Below are positions 15,240-21,722 of a stretch of 21,722 nt of DNA, piece after piece. The position numbers and the translations under genes were made by a program. Every line of letters starts with the position of its first letter. Positions within the stretch are counted from its first letter, which is position 1. The notes beneath the pieces were generated by a model. That model saw nothing but the letters and a program-made list of their open reading frames with translations. It was not told where the DNA came from and ran no database searches. The stretch is from CAZDBA01 sp964503615 (lineage in GTDB: Bacteria > Planctomycetota > Planctomycetia > Pirellulales > Pirellulaceae): contig CAZDBA010000086.1 of NCBI GenBank assembly GCA_964503615.1, positions 1 to 21,722 on the forward strand, written 5' to 3'.

Positions 15240-15382
15240 CAGTCTTAGTATTAGCTTCAGATTTAGCCGCGAAACAAGTGCAGGTTCGAGTCCTGCCCCC
15301 GACACTTAAGCAACAAGAATCGGTCGGGGTAGCCCAATTGGCAGAGGCATCGCAACAAGAATCAAACTATTGCTCCAGACTG
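15240..15382 (+). ncRNA. Circularly permuted tRNA-like RNA A (YrlA/Y RNA-like)
   Basis: The tRNA 3' half comes first: anticodon-strand GCGA (15269-15272), T stem GCAGG (15280-15284), T loop TTCGAGT, CCTGC (15292-15296) and acceptor strand CCCCGAC (15297-15303). A 19-base loop follows, then the 5' half: acceptor GTCGGGG (15323-15329), TA, D stem GCCC, loop AATTGGCAG, AGGC, and TCGC (15350-15353). The acceptor stem pairs 7 of 7 and the anticodon-like stem 4 of 4. Outer helices TAGT/ACTA (15246-15249 with 15366-15369) and CAGTCT/AGACTG (15240-15245 with 15377-15382) close the molecule, but these are short. No CCA end is encoded. The layout, with a capped acceptor and a closing stem in place of an anticodon loop, matches YrlA-type Y RNAs. 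Confidence 0.75.
15310..15363 (+). repeat. 12-base direct repeat within RNA A
   Basis: GCAACAAGAATC occurs at 15310-15321, in the loop capping the acceptor-like stem. It occurs again at 15352-15363, where it overlaps the anticodon-like strand. The copies are 42 bases apart. They could be a protein-binding sequence presented at both ends of the tRNA-like body, or a trace of local duplication. Confidence 0.65.
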
Positions 15383-15388
15383 ACTTAC

Positions 15389-15603
15389 GCACCGTCACTC
15401 GTTAAATCGAGAGCAAGCCATCCGCGGCAGGTGCGGGTTCAATTCCCGCTCCCCGCTCTATGATCGATCTGGAATCCAGATCGATCGAAACCAGTGCATC
15501 CGTTTTGCACTTTCCTCAGCGGGGATAGCTTAATCGCAGAGCATGCTGCATAAAGCAACATGGACTTGCTTAAACGGACAAAGTTAACGAGACGCATTCG
15601 TGC
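15389..15603 (+). ncRNA. Circularly permuted tRNA-like RNA B (YrlA/Y RNA-like)
   Basis: The 3' half has anticodon strand CGGCA (15425-15429), T arm GCGGG-TTCAATT-CCCGC (15433-15449) and acceptor TCCCCGC (15450-15456). After a 62-base insert comes the 5' half: acceptor GCGGGGA (15519-15525), TA, D arm GCTT-AATCGCA-GAGC (15528-15542), A, and TGCTG (15544-15548). The acceptor pairs 7 of 7 and TGCTG/CGGCA pairs 5 of 5 with one G-U. Beyond an internal loop the stem continues: AGCAAGCCAT (15412-15421) with 15560-15570 (ten pairs, one bulged A), CTCGTTAA (15398-15405) with TTAACGAG (15584-15591), CGT/ACG, and GCAC (15389-15392) with GTGC (15600-15603). The D loop lacks the usual GG. Published YrlA structure describes the same kinked anticodon stem and missing CCA. 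Confidence 0.8.
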
Positions 15604-15615
15604 CAGTGCAAAACC

Positions 15616-15651
15616 GCCCTCGATTCCGGGTACGAATCGAGGGCATTTTTT
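15616..15651 (+). terminator. Rho-independent terminator after the tRNA-like RNAs
   Basis: GCCCTCGATTC (15616-15626) and GAATCGAGGGC (15634-15644) form a perfect 11-bp stem with a 7-base loop, followed by A and six T residues. It ends the plus-strand unit that begins at 14473 or at the RNAs. It lies 13 bases beyond the closing stem of RNA B. It may also serve the convergent PhoD-like gene, whose stop is at 15660. Confidence 0.93.
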
Positions 15652-15659
15652 ATTTGAAG

Positions 15660-17153
15660 CTAAACAGCAACTTCCTCAACCACTTTCCCGTCCACATCAA
15701 CCAAGCGAAAAATCGCTTTCGATTTTCCAGCTTGCTGCGTAAAAGTAAGCTCGCCGAAAGCCCACGAACGTGACTTCAGCCCAAACAATTGCTGACTGCG
15801 GTCCTCACCAAACGGACCCGGACCCGGGCAGCCGCCCAGCGTTCCGATCTCGAATTCGTAAAGCGTCTTGCCGTTGGGACGCTCGATCTTGAAACCACGC
15901 GCGCCATGCCGGTCGCCCGAAAGCAACAGCACCTGCGAATCGGTCTTGGCGTCAATCCATCCAAAGATCTTTTCACGACCTTCGATATCCCAAGTCCCCC
16001 AAGTGTCTTTCGCCTTGGAAATATAGTCGGTCCACATCGTACCGCCGCTGATCAGGATGAAAGCAGACGTCGACGCCTCCAACGTTTCCCTCAACCAAAT
16101 CATTTGTTCGGGGCCAAGGAACGAGTTCAACTCGCCCCGCTGGTCATTAACACGACAGGACCGTGTATCGAGCGCGATATAGTGAACCGGTCCAACCTGC
16201 GTTTCAAAGTAGATGCCGGCACGGTCCAGGTCCCGCTGCGGGTTGTTCCATTGCATCTTCCACATCTGCCGCAAGCTATCAACTTCAACGGGGCGTTTTC
16301 CGTGCCCGACCGTGCCTGAAACATCGTCGCCCCAATAGTCGTGGTCATCCCAAGTCGCCGAGGTCGGTAGGTTGCCAGTCAGTTGCTGAATCGGAGGCGA
16401 AAGATTACGTAACATGTAATCCGTTTTGATTAAGCCCAGATCGTTTTTGCGACCATCGGCCGCTGAATCGCCGATCAAAAACATCGCACGAGCGCCCCGC
16501 TTCTGAATAAGCTCCAGCAACTCGGCGCGGTACATGCCAATTTTGTGAAAGTCAGCCCCAAAGGCCAGACGGTAAGGTTTTTCGCTCAGCTCTGTCGGCG
16601 CTGTGGTGAAACTTCCACCGCCCAATTCCTCCCCTGCAGAATTAGACACAACGTATTTATAGTCCGTGTCAGGCTGGAGACCTTTCAAAAGAACGACCGG
16701 ATTAGTTGTTGCCTCTGACATGAACACGTGTTCGCCGTTGTCGGAGACGACCACAACCTTGACTTTTTCCTGTTTCGGCAAATGCATCCAAACCGAAACG
16801 CTCGAACTGGTCAGATCCCCCAACATCGGACCACCCAGTTTCTTAACATTGTGCAGAGAACAGACATTGGCAATTTCGTTGTCCGCGTCGTTACCCGTCA
16901 GTGCCTCGCGACATGCGACATAGAAGTCCTGGACCCCCGGGGGAATATCAGAAATCTGATTCATGATGCGAAGGTCGATCTCCAACGTTCCCTTGTGAGC
17001 ATCCTTCAGCGAGACATATTTATCGATACCCTCCTCTTCTTGCAATAACGAAGAGGCGACAAGCGGCCCAGTGGCAGTCGCGGCCACACCGATGCCAACT
17101 GCAGTCGATGTCAGAAAATCTCGTCGCTTGATTTCTCTCTTTTTGGAATCCAT
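15660..17153 (-). CDS. Tat-exported PhoD-like phosphodiesterase/alkaline phosphatase
   Basis: The 497-residue product begins with a twin-arginine signal (KRRDFLTS, R10-R11, then a hydrophobic alanine/glycine stretch), so it is folded before export. The N-terminal part is a Fn3-like domain (SSSVSVWMHLPKQEKVKVVV...). The metallophosphatase core follows, with FGADFHK, MFLIGDSAADGR, ATWDDHDYWGDD and LLSGDRHGARGF, the metal-binding motifs of PhoD-like enzymes. These cleave phosphate esters or diesters outside the cytoplasm, using iron and calcium in characterised members. In planctomycetes such genes are numerous and the substrate varies, so I do not assign phoD itself. MsrB lies upstream on the same strand, 103 bases away, with a dispersed repeat between them. 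Confidence 0.92.
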   Translation of the reverse strand: MDSKKREIKRRDFLTSTAVGIGVAATATGPLVASSLLQEEEGIDKYVSLKDAHKGTLEIDLRIMNQISDIPPGVQDFYVACREALTGNDADNEIANVCSLHNVKKLGGPMLGDLTSSSVSVWMHLPKQEKVKVVVVSDNGEHVFMSEATTNPVVLLKGLQPDTDYKYVVSNSAGEELGGGSFTTAPTELSEKPYRLAFGADFHKIGMYRAELLELIQKRGARAMFLIGDSAADGRKNDLGLIKTDYMLRNLSPPIQQLTGNLPTSATWDDHDYWGDDVSGTVGHGKRPVEVDSLRQMWKMQWNNPQRDLDRAGIYFETQVGPVHYIALDTRSCRVNDQRGELNSFLGPEQMIWLRETLEASTSAFILISGGTMWTDYISKAKDTWGTWDIEGREKIFGWIDAKTDSQVLLLSGDRHGARGFKIERPNGKTLYEFEIGTLGGCPGPGPFGEDRSQQLFGLKSRSWAFGELTFTQQAGKSKAIFRLVDVDGKVVEEVAV

Positions 17154-17213
17154 CAGTATTCAGTCCTAATTCGTTGATTGCTTTTACCTATACAAGCTCG
17201 CAGCGCAAGCGAG

Positions 17214-17236
17214 TGGAAACCCGACGCGTTAGCGAG
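17214..17236. repeat. Dispersed intergenic repeat, copy 2
   Basis: This is the exact second copy of the 23-base element at 14291-14313, in the gap between msrB and the PhoD-like gene. Here it is preceded by GCGCAAGCGAG, which can pair with parts of the element, so the full unit is probably longer and able to fold. Confidence 0.7.
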
Positions 17237-17256
17237 GACCGCTTTCGTGTCTACTT

Positions 17257-17649
17257 CTAATCGGCATTAATGATCGGCGGCAACTCTTCGCCTTTAGGCA
17301 CAAAAACCATCGAGATTGAATTCACGCAATGACGGGTATCCTTTGGCGTCATTGCCTCTCCCTGAAAGACATGCCCGAGGTGGCCTTTGCAATTCTTACA
17401 AATGATCTCAACTCTCATTCCGTCGGCATCCGGTTCTCGCTGAACGGCGCCTGAAATTTCATCGTCAAAGCTGGGCCAACCGCACCCGGAATGAAATTTA
17501 TCTTCGGACCTGTAAAGCGCGGCATTGCACTGCCTGCAAATATAAGTTCCCGCGTCTTCGGTATCGGTGTACTCACCGACGCCCGGTCGCTCCGTACCTT
17601 TTTGCAGAATTACGTAAGCCTCTTGTTCGTTCAGTTCGTTAAAGTTCAT
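17257..17649 (-). CDS. msrB: Peptide-methionine (R)-S-oxide reductase
   Basis: The 130-residue product is a complete MsrB that repairs methionine-R-sulfoxide in proteins. Zinc pairs C38-x2-C41 (CRQC) and C84-x2-C87 (CKNC) are present. The catalytic cysteine is C108 in RHCVNSISM, and C56 in SGCGWPSF is the likely resolving cysteine. The motif GHLGHVFQGE is also intact. There is no signal peptide, so it acts in the cytoplasm and needs thioredoxin or a similar reductant. I chose ATG 17649, where family similarity begins; an upstream in-frame ATG at 17670 adds seven residues. It is divergent from the NtrC-type regulator. No msrA is in view. Confidence 0.95.
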   Translation of the reverse strand: MNFNELNEQEAYVILQKGTERPGVGEYTDTEDAGTYICRQCNAALYRSEDKFHSGCGWPSFDDEISGAVQREPDADGMRVEIICKNCKGHLGHVFQGEAMTPKDTRHCVNSISMVFVPKGEELPPIINAD

Positions 17650-17805
17650 CTTATCGCCTTGCAATCTCAAACTAACCTCAGGTGCCGCTTAAATCTACTC
17701 GACCTGAAAAAGTCCAGCTACCGACACCACGATCCCACCGCTCAAACCGTTCAAAATCTTCATTGGCAATCGACGACAGGGGATCACAATTGTATCATTT
17801 CCTGC

Positions 17806-19269
17806 ATGCCAGATACCAATACAAAAACACCGCTGCCTTGGCGAGTTCTAATCGTCGACAACGACAAAGACCACGCCCGCGCAATGACCGAAACGCTTGA
17901 GCGGATTGGACTAGACTGCACCTGCGCCACCAGCGGCCCGGAAGGCGCACAGCAAATCGAAAAAAACATTTTCGATATTATCGTAACCGATTTGATGATG
18001 ACCGATGTCGATGGCATGAAAATACTCAGTCTGGCTCAGGAGAAATTACCAGACGCCGAAGTCATTCTTGTAACCGGTCACGCCACGATTCCTCGCGCCG
18101 TCGATGCGATGCAACAAGGCGCCAACAACTTTTTGGAAAAACCGATAACGCCCAAACGCTTGCAAACGATCACTTCGTTGGCAGTGGACAAATTGGTTTT
18201 GCGAAGACAGAACAACGAACTGCGAGGCAGGCTGGACGAAAAATTTGGGTTTGAAAACCTGATCTACGGCAGCGACAGCATGCAACGAGTCGTAAACAGT
18301 CTCAAACGAATCGCGCCGACCGATGCGGGTGTGCTTATCACCGGCGAAACGGGTACGGGCAAAGAAGTGATCGCGCAAGCCGTTCACCAAAACAGCCCAA
18401 GAAAGAAAAAACCGTTCGTCGCGATCAACACAGCCGCCGTTGCCGAGAACCTGATCGAAAGTGAACTGTTCGGTCACGTCAAAGGCGCCTTTACCGATGC
18501 GATCAATGACCGTGTCGGTAAATTCGAATACGCCAATGGAGGAACACTGTTTCTGGACGAGATCGGTGACATGCCGATGGCGACTCAGATCAAAATGCTG
18601 CGAGTCTTGGAAGAACGCAAGATCACTCGGGTCGGAGAGAACAAAGAGATCGAGGTCAACGTTCGCGTGCTGGCTGCGACCAACAAAGACCTTGAAGCCG
18701 AAATCGAAGCTGGCAACTTCCGCAGCGACCTGTACTACCGATTGAATATTGTCACCGTCAACCTGGACCCGCTTCGCGAGCGACGAGACGACATCCTTCC
18801 GTTGGCCGACTACTTTCGCAAAGCAGCCAATAAGAAAAACGGTAAACAGACCAAGAGCTTTTCTCAGGATCTGCGAAGGTGGTTATTGAACTACGCGTGG
18901 AAAGGCAACGTGCGTCAACTCAAAAACGTCGTCGAAAGCCTCGTGGTAATGGACTTGGACGGCACGCTGGACTTGGACGATCTTTCGCCTGACCTGCTGG
19001 ACCAAGCTCCCGTTGCAAGCGTTTCAAAACCAAATACAACCGCGAATTCCGACGCAAATTCAGATTCGCAACCCCATGCGGCAGAACCGATTTCAGGTGG
19101 TTCGGCAATCGACGGTCAATTGATTGGGAAAAGTCTCAAAGAAATCGAACGGTGGGTAATCGAAAATACATTACAACTAACCGGTGGCAATCGCGAGGAA
19201 ACCGCAAACATTTTACAAATCAGCGAGCGAAGCCTGTACCGGAAACTAAACGAATACAAACTTCGGTAA
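17806..19269 (+). CDS. NtrC-family sigma-54-dependent response regulator
   Basis: The 487-residue product has a receiver domain (VLIVDNDKDH, phosphoacceptor D62 in VTDLMM, T90, K112 in EKP). An AAA+ activator domain follows, with Walker A GETGTGKE (180-187), Walker B GGTLFLDEIGD (245-255) and arginine-finger region FRSDLYYRLN. A linker and a Fis-type helix-turn-helix complete it (NREETANILQISERSLYRKLNEYK). The sigma-54 contact loop is GAFTDA (227-232) rather than the usual GAFTGA. No histidine kinase is adjacent, so the partner is unknown. Targets are also unknown; glnB is 12 kb away and no sigma-54 site was found there. The frame is open upstream to 17491 but that part overlaps msrB, so ATG 17806 is preferred. 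Confidence 0.93.
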   Translation: MPDTNTKTPLPWRVLIVDNDKDHARAMTETLERIGLDCTCATSGPEGAQQIEKNIFDIIVTDLMMTDVDGMKILSLAQEKLPDAEVILVTGHATIPRAVDAMQQGANNFLEKPITPKRLQTITSLAVDKLVLRRQNNELRGRLDEKFGFENLIYGSDSMQRVVNSLKRIAPTDAGVLITGETGTGKEVIAQAVHQNSPRKKKPFVAINTAAVAENLIESELFGHVKGAFTDAINDRVGKFEYANGGTLFLDEIGDMPMATQIKMLRVLEERKITRVGENKEIEVNVRVLAATNKDLEAEIEAGNFRSDLYYRLNIVTVNLDPLRERRDDILPLADYFRKAANKKNGKQTKSFSQDLRRWLLNYAWKGNVRQLKNVVESLVVMDLDGTLDLDDLSPDLLDQAPVASVSKPNTTANSDANSDSQPHAAEPISGGSAIDGQLIGKSLKEIERWVIENTLQLTGGNREETANILQISERSLYRKLNEYKLR

Positions 19270-19313
19270 CCAAACAAATCTAAACAGTCGCAACTTCAGA
19301 ATGGAATCCAGTC

Positions 19314-21284
19314 ATTAGCGCAACCACACCCACAACACGTCGCCCCATCCGTCAACTTTCTCCTTTGGTGATCAACAAGATCGCAGCTGGCGAAGTGATC
19401 GAGCGTCCTGCCAGTGTGGTTAAAGAACTACTGGAAAACAGTGTCGACTCAGGTGCAGACCAAATCGAAGTCATCATAGAAAAAGGCGGTACCGAGTCGA
19501 TCACGCTGATCGACAACGGCTGCGGAATTCCGCACGAACAACTGGAGTTGGCCGTTACCAGCCACGCCACCAGCAAAATCGCCGACGCGGACGAATTGTT
19601 TTCTGTAGGTACCTTTGGCTTTCGCGGTGAAGCACTTGCCTCGATAACAGCCGTCAGCCAGGCGATCATTCGCAGTCGCCCAACTGACCAGGACACCGGT
19701 TTCGAACTCGTCATCAATGGCGGCACGGTCGAATCACTTGCCCCTTGCTCTCAACCGTTTGGAACATCGATCTCGATTCGGGAGCTGTTTTACAATACAC
19801 CGGTCCGCCGCAAATTCATGCGTACGATTCCGACCGAGACAGGACACATCACCGAAGCGTTCACCCGCGTCGCGCTGGCCTACCCGCATGTGCAACTTAA
19901 ACTTCAACATAACAATCGCGTGATTCACAATCTGGCACGTTGTGAAAATTGGGCGGAGCGAATCGGAGCCTTTTTTGGGCCGGAGATCGCCGACAAACTG
20001 ATCCCTGTTGAAAGCGAGCACGAAGATATTCGCTTGAAAGGATTCGTTGTCGACCCGTCAGTCTGCCGCGCCAACAACAAAATGCAGTACCTGTTTCTCA
20101 ACGGCCGTTACATTCGCGATCGCTCGTTGCAGCACGCACTGAGCGAATCGTATCGTGGGTTGATGATGACCGGGCGCTACCCAATCGTATTCCTGCGACT
20201 GGAGATTCCTTATGATCAAGTTGACGTGAACGTGCATCCTGCCAAACTGGAAGTTCGTTTTCAAAACGGAGGCAAGATCTACAGCCAACTGCTGGGCACC
20301 ATCCGCAACCGTTTTCTGTCCACCGACTTGACCGCGAAAGCTCAACTGGTCAAACAACCCGCACAGAACACAGCCGACCCGACGCAGGCGACTGAAGCAG
20401 GTAACTTTGCATTGCAAAACGGTCCCACTGAATCGCAATCTCGAATCGAGTTCCAAGCCCCGCAAACTCCACGCGATTGGACCACGTCACCTCGAGGCAG
20501 TTCACCTTCGGCAGGCCCCTCCTTTGCCGGTCAGACAGGAACTGCTTCGTCTCTCGCGCTTCCCGGTAGCACACCCCCATTTCAGCCGTTCCCCACTTCA
20601 GGTCAATCAACCGGTGTTCCGTCGATGCGACAACCCACCGGCCCCAACGATCCGTTCGCGCCAACAGGCAGCGAAATGGCTCAACGCGCGGATGCAGCTC
20701 ACGCACCAGCCCAACGCCACTTGGCACTTCAAGTCCACAACACGTATCTGATCACCGAAACAGAAGAAGGCATGTTGGTAATCGATCAACACGCTTTGCA
20801 CGAGCGAATCATCTACGAACAGTTGCGCGAAAAAGTCCTTAACGACCGAGTTGAATCTCAGCGGCTGCTGGTTCCTGAACCGGTAACCTTACCACCGGCC
20901 GACGCAGCTGCTGTGCTGGACCAAGCCGAGACGCTTAAGAAACTGGGCATCGAAGTCCAGGAATTCGGCGGCGATACCGTCCTGGTTGCCGCTTATCCTG
21001 CCATGCTAAGCAACAACAACCCGGCCGAAATGCTGCGAGGCATCGTCGATTCGTTAACCACCGAAGGCTCCGAGCCGGACCGCCGAGACCTTGTCGACGA
21101 ACTGTTGCACATGATCTCTTGCAAAGCGGCAGTGAAAGCGGGCGACAAACTGACCCCCGAAGAGATCAACGACCTCCTTGACGGTCGAGAGCTGTGCCAA
21201 GACGCCCACCACTGCCCCCACGGTCGCCCCACGGCGTTGGTCTTCTCCCGTGAAGATCTCGACAAAAAATTCAAACGAATTTAA
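19314..21284 (+). CDS. mutL: DNA mismatch repair protein MutL, endonuclease type
   Basis: The product has the GHKL ATPase motifs: NKIAAGEVIERPASVVKELLENSVD, DNGCGIP, TSHATSKI and GTFGFRGEAL. The transducer domain includes NVHPAKLEVRF. A proline- and serine-rich linker follows, then the C-terminal dimerisation domain. The metal-binding endonuclease motif DQHA-x2-E-x4-E is intact (DQHALHERIIYE), as are SCKAAVKAG and CPHGRPTALV. So it is the nicking type found where MutH is absent. The start is odd. The conserved RPIRQLSPLVINK leader extends upstream of the first conventional codon (TTG 19365), and in frame before it there is only an ATT at 19314 after a stop at 19281. I give the ATT as the likely start, with TTG 19365 as fallback. 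Confidence 0.93.
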   Translation: MSATTPTTRRPIRQLSPLVINKIAAGEVIERPASVVKELLENSVDSGADQIEVIIEKGGTESITLIDNGCGIPHEQLELAVTSHATSKIADADELFSVGTFGFRGEALASITAVSQAIIRSRPTDQDTGFELVINGGTVESLAPCSQPFGTSISIRELFYNTPVRRKFMRTIPTETGHITEAFTRVALAYPHVQLKLQHNNRVIHNLARCENWAERIGAFFGPEIADKLIPVESEHEDIRLKGFVVDPSVCRANNKMQYLFLNGRYIRDRSLQHALSESYRGLMMTGRYPIVFLRLEIPYDQVDVNVHPAKLEVRFQNGGKIYSQLLGTIRNRFLSTDLTAKAQLVKQPAQNTADPTQATEAGNFALQNGPTESQSRIEFQAPQTPRDWTTSPRGSSPSAGPSFAGQTGTASSLALPGSTPPFQPFPTSGQSTGVPSMRQPTGPNDPFAPTGSEMAQRADAAHAPAQRHLALQVHNTYLITETEEGMLVIDQHALHERIIYEQLREKVLNDRVESQRLLVPEPVTLPPADAAAVLDQAETLKKLGIEVQEFGGDTVLVAAYPAMLSNNNPAEMLRGIVDSLTTEGSEPDRRDLVDELLHMISCKAAVKAGDKLTPEEINDLLDGRELCQDAHHCPHGRPTALVFSREDLDKKFKRI

Positions 21285-21535
21285 GTCGAGCTCAACTGCA
21301 CGACCGATTCAATGGCGACAGTAATCGGATAGGGAGAGCTTTCAATGGGGAAAGCTATCGCGATCTCTTGTCGCAACCAGTCAGCATTGGACTCGGAAGG
21401 AAAATGGGACAAGGCTGATATCATTTCGTGAGTTACAACTTCCTCATCGTTAGAAGAGATCTTTCGTTTGGCATCTTTCGTTTGGCCAACGCTCCAAGGA
21501 CTTGTCGACGGACACATCCGCGCGGGCTTGGTCAT
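21281..21535 (-). CDS. Small hypothetical frame convergent with mutL
   Basis: This 84-residue frame overlaps the mutL stop by four bases on the other strand. The translation is polar at first (KISSNDEEVVTHEMISALSHF) and ends with IAFPIESSPYPITVAIESV. No family, signal or membrane segment is recognised, and no ribosome site is clear. It is the only frame of note between mutL and the window end. It may be a real small gene, the remains of one, or chance. Confidence 0.3.
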   Translation of the reverse strand: MTKPARMCPSTSPWSVGQTKDAKRKISSNDEEVVTHEMISALSHFPSESNADWLRQEIAIAFPIESSPYPITVAIESVVQLSST

Positions 21536-21722
21536 CAGTTTCTACTGAAGCAGTCGCTCCAGATCCCATAAAACTCGTAGATTCAGAAATAAAGCAGCCG
21601 TCAAAAAACTATGAATTCTGGTTTTAACCATATCCAATTCGTTCATGCCAGATTCTTGATCCTGTCAAAGTGAGGAAGTTCTTCACTCAAAAACGCCTAA
21701 TCTTCCCTTAACCGCAGTATTG
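21536..21722. other. Terminal spacer without recognised features
   Basis: I see no gene, RNA or clear repeat in the last 187 bases. The sequence is moderately A/T-rich with no obvious terminator for mutL. Readthrough into this region, or a terminator beyond the window, cannot be excluded. Confidence 0.4.

Noticed and set aside
15323..15456. An ordinary tRNA gene read in normal order (5' half at 15323, 3' half ending 15456)
   Set aside because: The acceptor would have a C-C mismatch and two G-T pairs and need a very long anticodon-arm insert. The permuted pairing is perfect for both RNAs.
15594..15608. A sigma-54-like TGGCAC element on the minus strand
   Set aside because: The downstream half does not match the TTGC element at the required spacing, and it lies in the RNA B closing stem.
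17491..17805. N-terminal extension of the NtrC-type regulator
   Set aside because: It overlaps msrB on the other strand and has no domain similarity; the receiver domain begins just after ATG 17806.

Overview
The window reads as chromosomal DNA of a planctomycete, most likely Pirellulaceae-like. This is inferred from the gene content: an E1/E2/JAB/ubiquitin-like operon with RING-like proteins, a Tat-exported PhoD-like enzyme, a GlnB/GlnD pair, an orphan NtrC-type regulator and many genes without a clear Shine-Dalgarno site. I found no phage, transposase or CRISPR.

Layout. 1-655: a partial tRNA-Asp(GUC) on the minus strand, a mostly empty spacer, and a 51-residue single-span membrane protein at 436-591. 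656-6089, all minus: a membrane-anchored repeat-type protein, glnD, glnB and a PduO-type cobalamin adenosyltransferase. 6303-6734, plus: a Nudix hydrolase. 6760-14057: the ubiquitin-like locus. In transcription order on the minus strand it runs ubiquitin-like protein, E2, E1, transmembrane JAMM protease, transmembrane RING-like protein. A GNAT acetyltransferase lies upstream, and a second transmembrane RING-like paralogue lies further out, across an unrecognised plus-strand gene. 14473-15651, plus: a conserved protein of unknown function followed by two structured RNAs and a strong intrinsic terminator. 15660-21284: PhoD-like phosphatase and MsrB (minus), then an NtrC-family activator and mutL (plus).

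Two systems stand out. The first is a complete eukaryote-like conjugation cascade in one bacterial operon: modifier, E1, E2, candidate E3s and a JAMM isopeptidase. The RING-like and JAMM components are membrane-bound, so the pathway probably acts at the inner face of the cytoplasmic membrane. The second is a pair of tandem RNAs in which a tRNA 3' half (T arm and acceptor strand) comes before its own 5' half (acceptor strand and D arm). Both acceptor stems pair perfectly, 7 of 7, only in this permuted order. RNA B, and less clearly RNA A, extends the anticodon stem into a long closing helix. This is the architecture of YrlA-type Y RNAs, the tRNA mimics that partner Ro60. No Ro60 gene is visible in the window, and the neighbouring protein of unknown function is the obvious candidate partner.

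Most reading frames antiparallel to the listed genes are shadows and were left out. All functional statements rest on motif reading by eye. No alignment, profile search or folding program was run.
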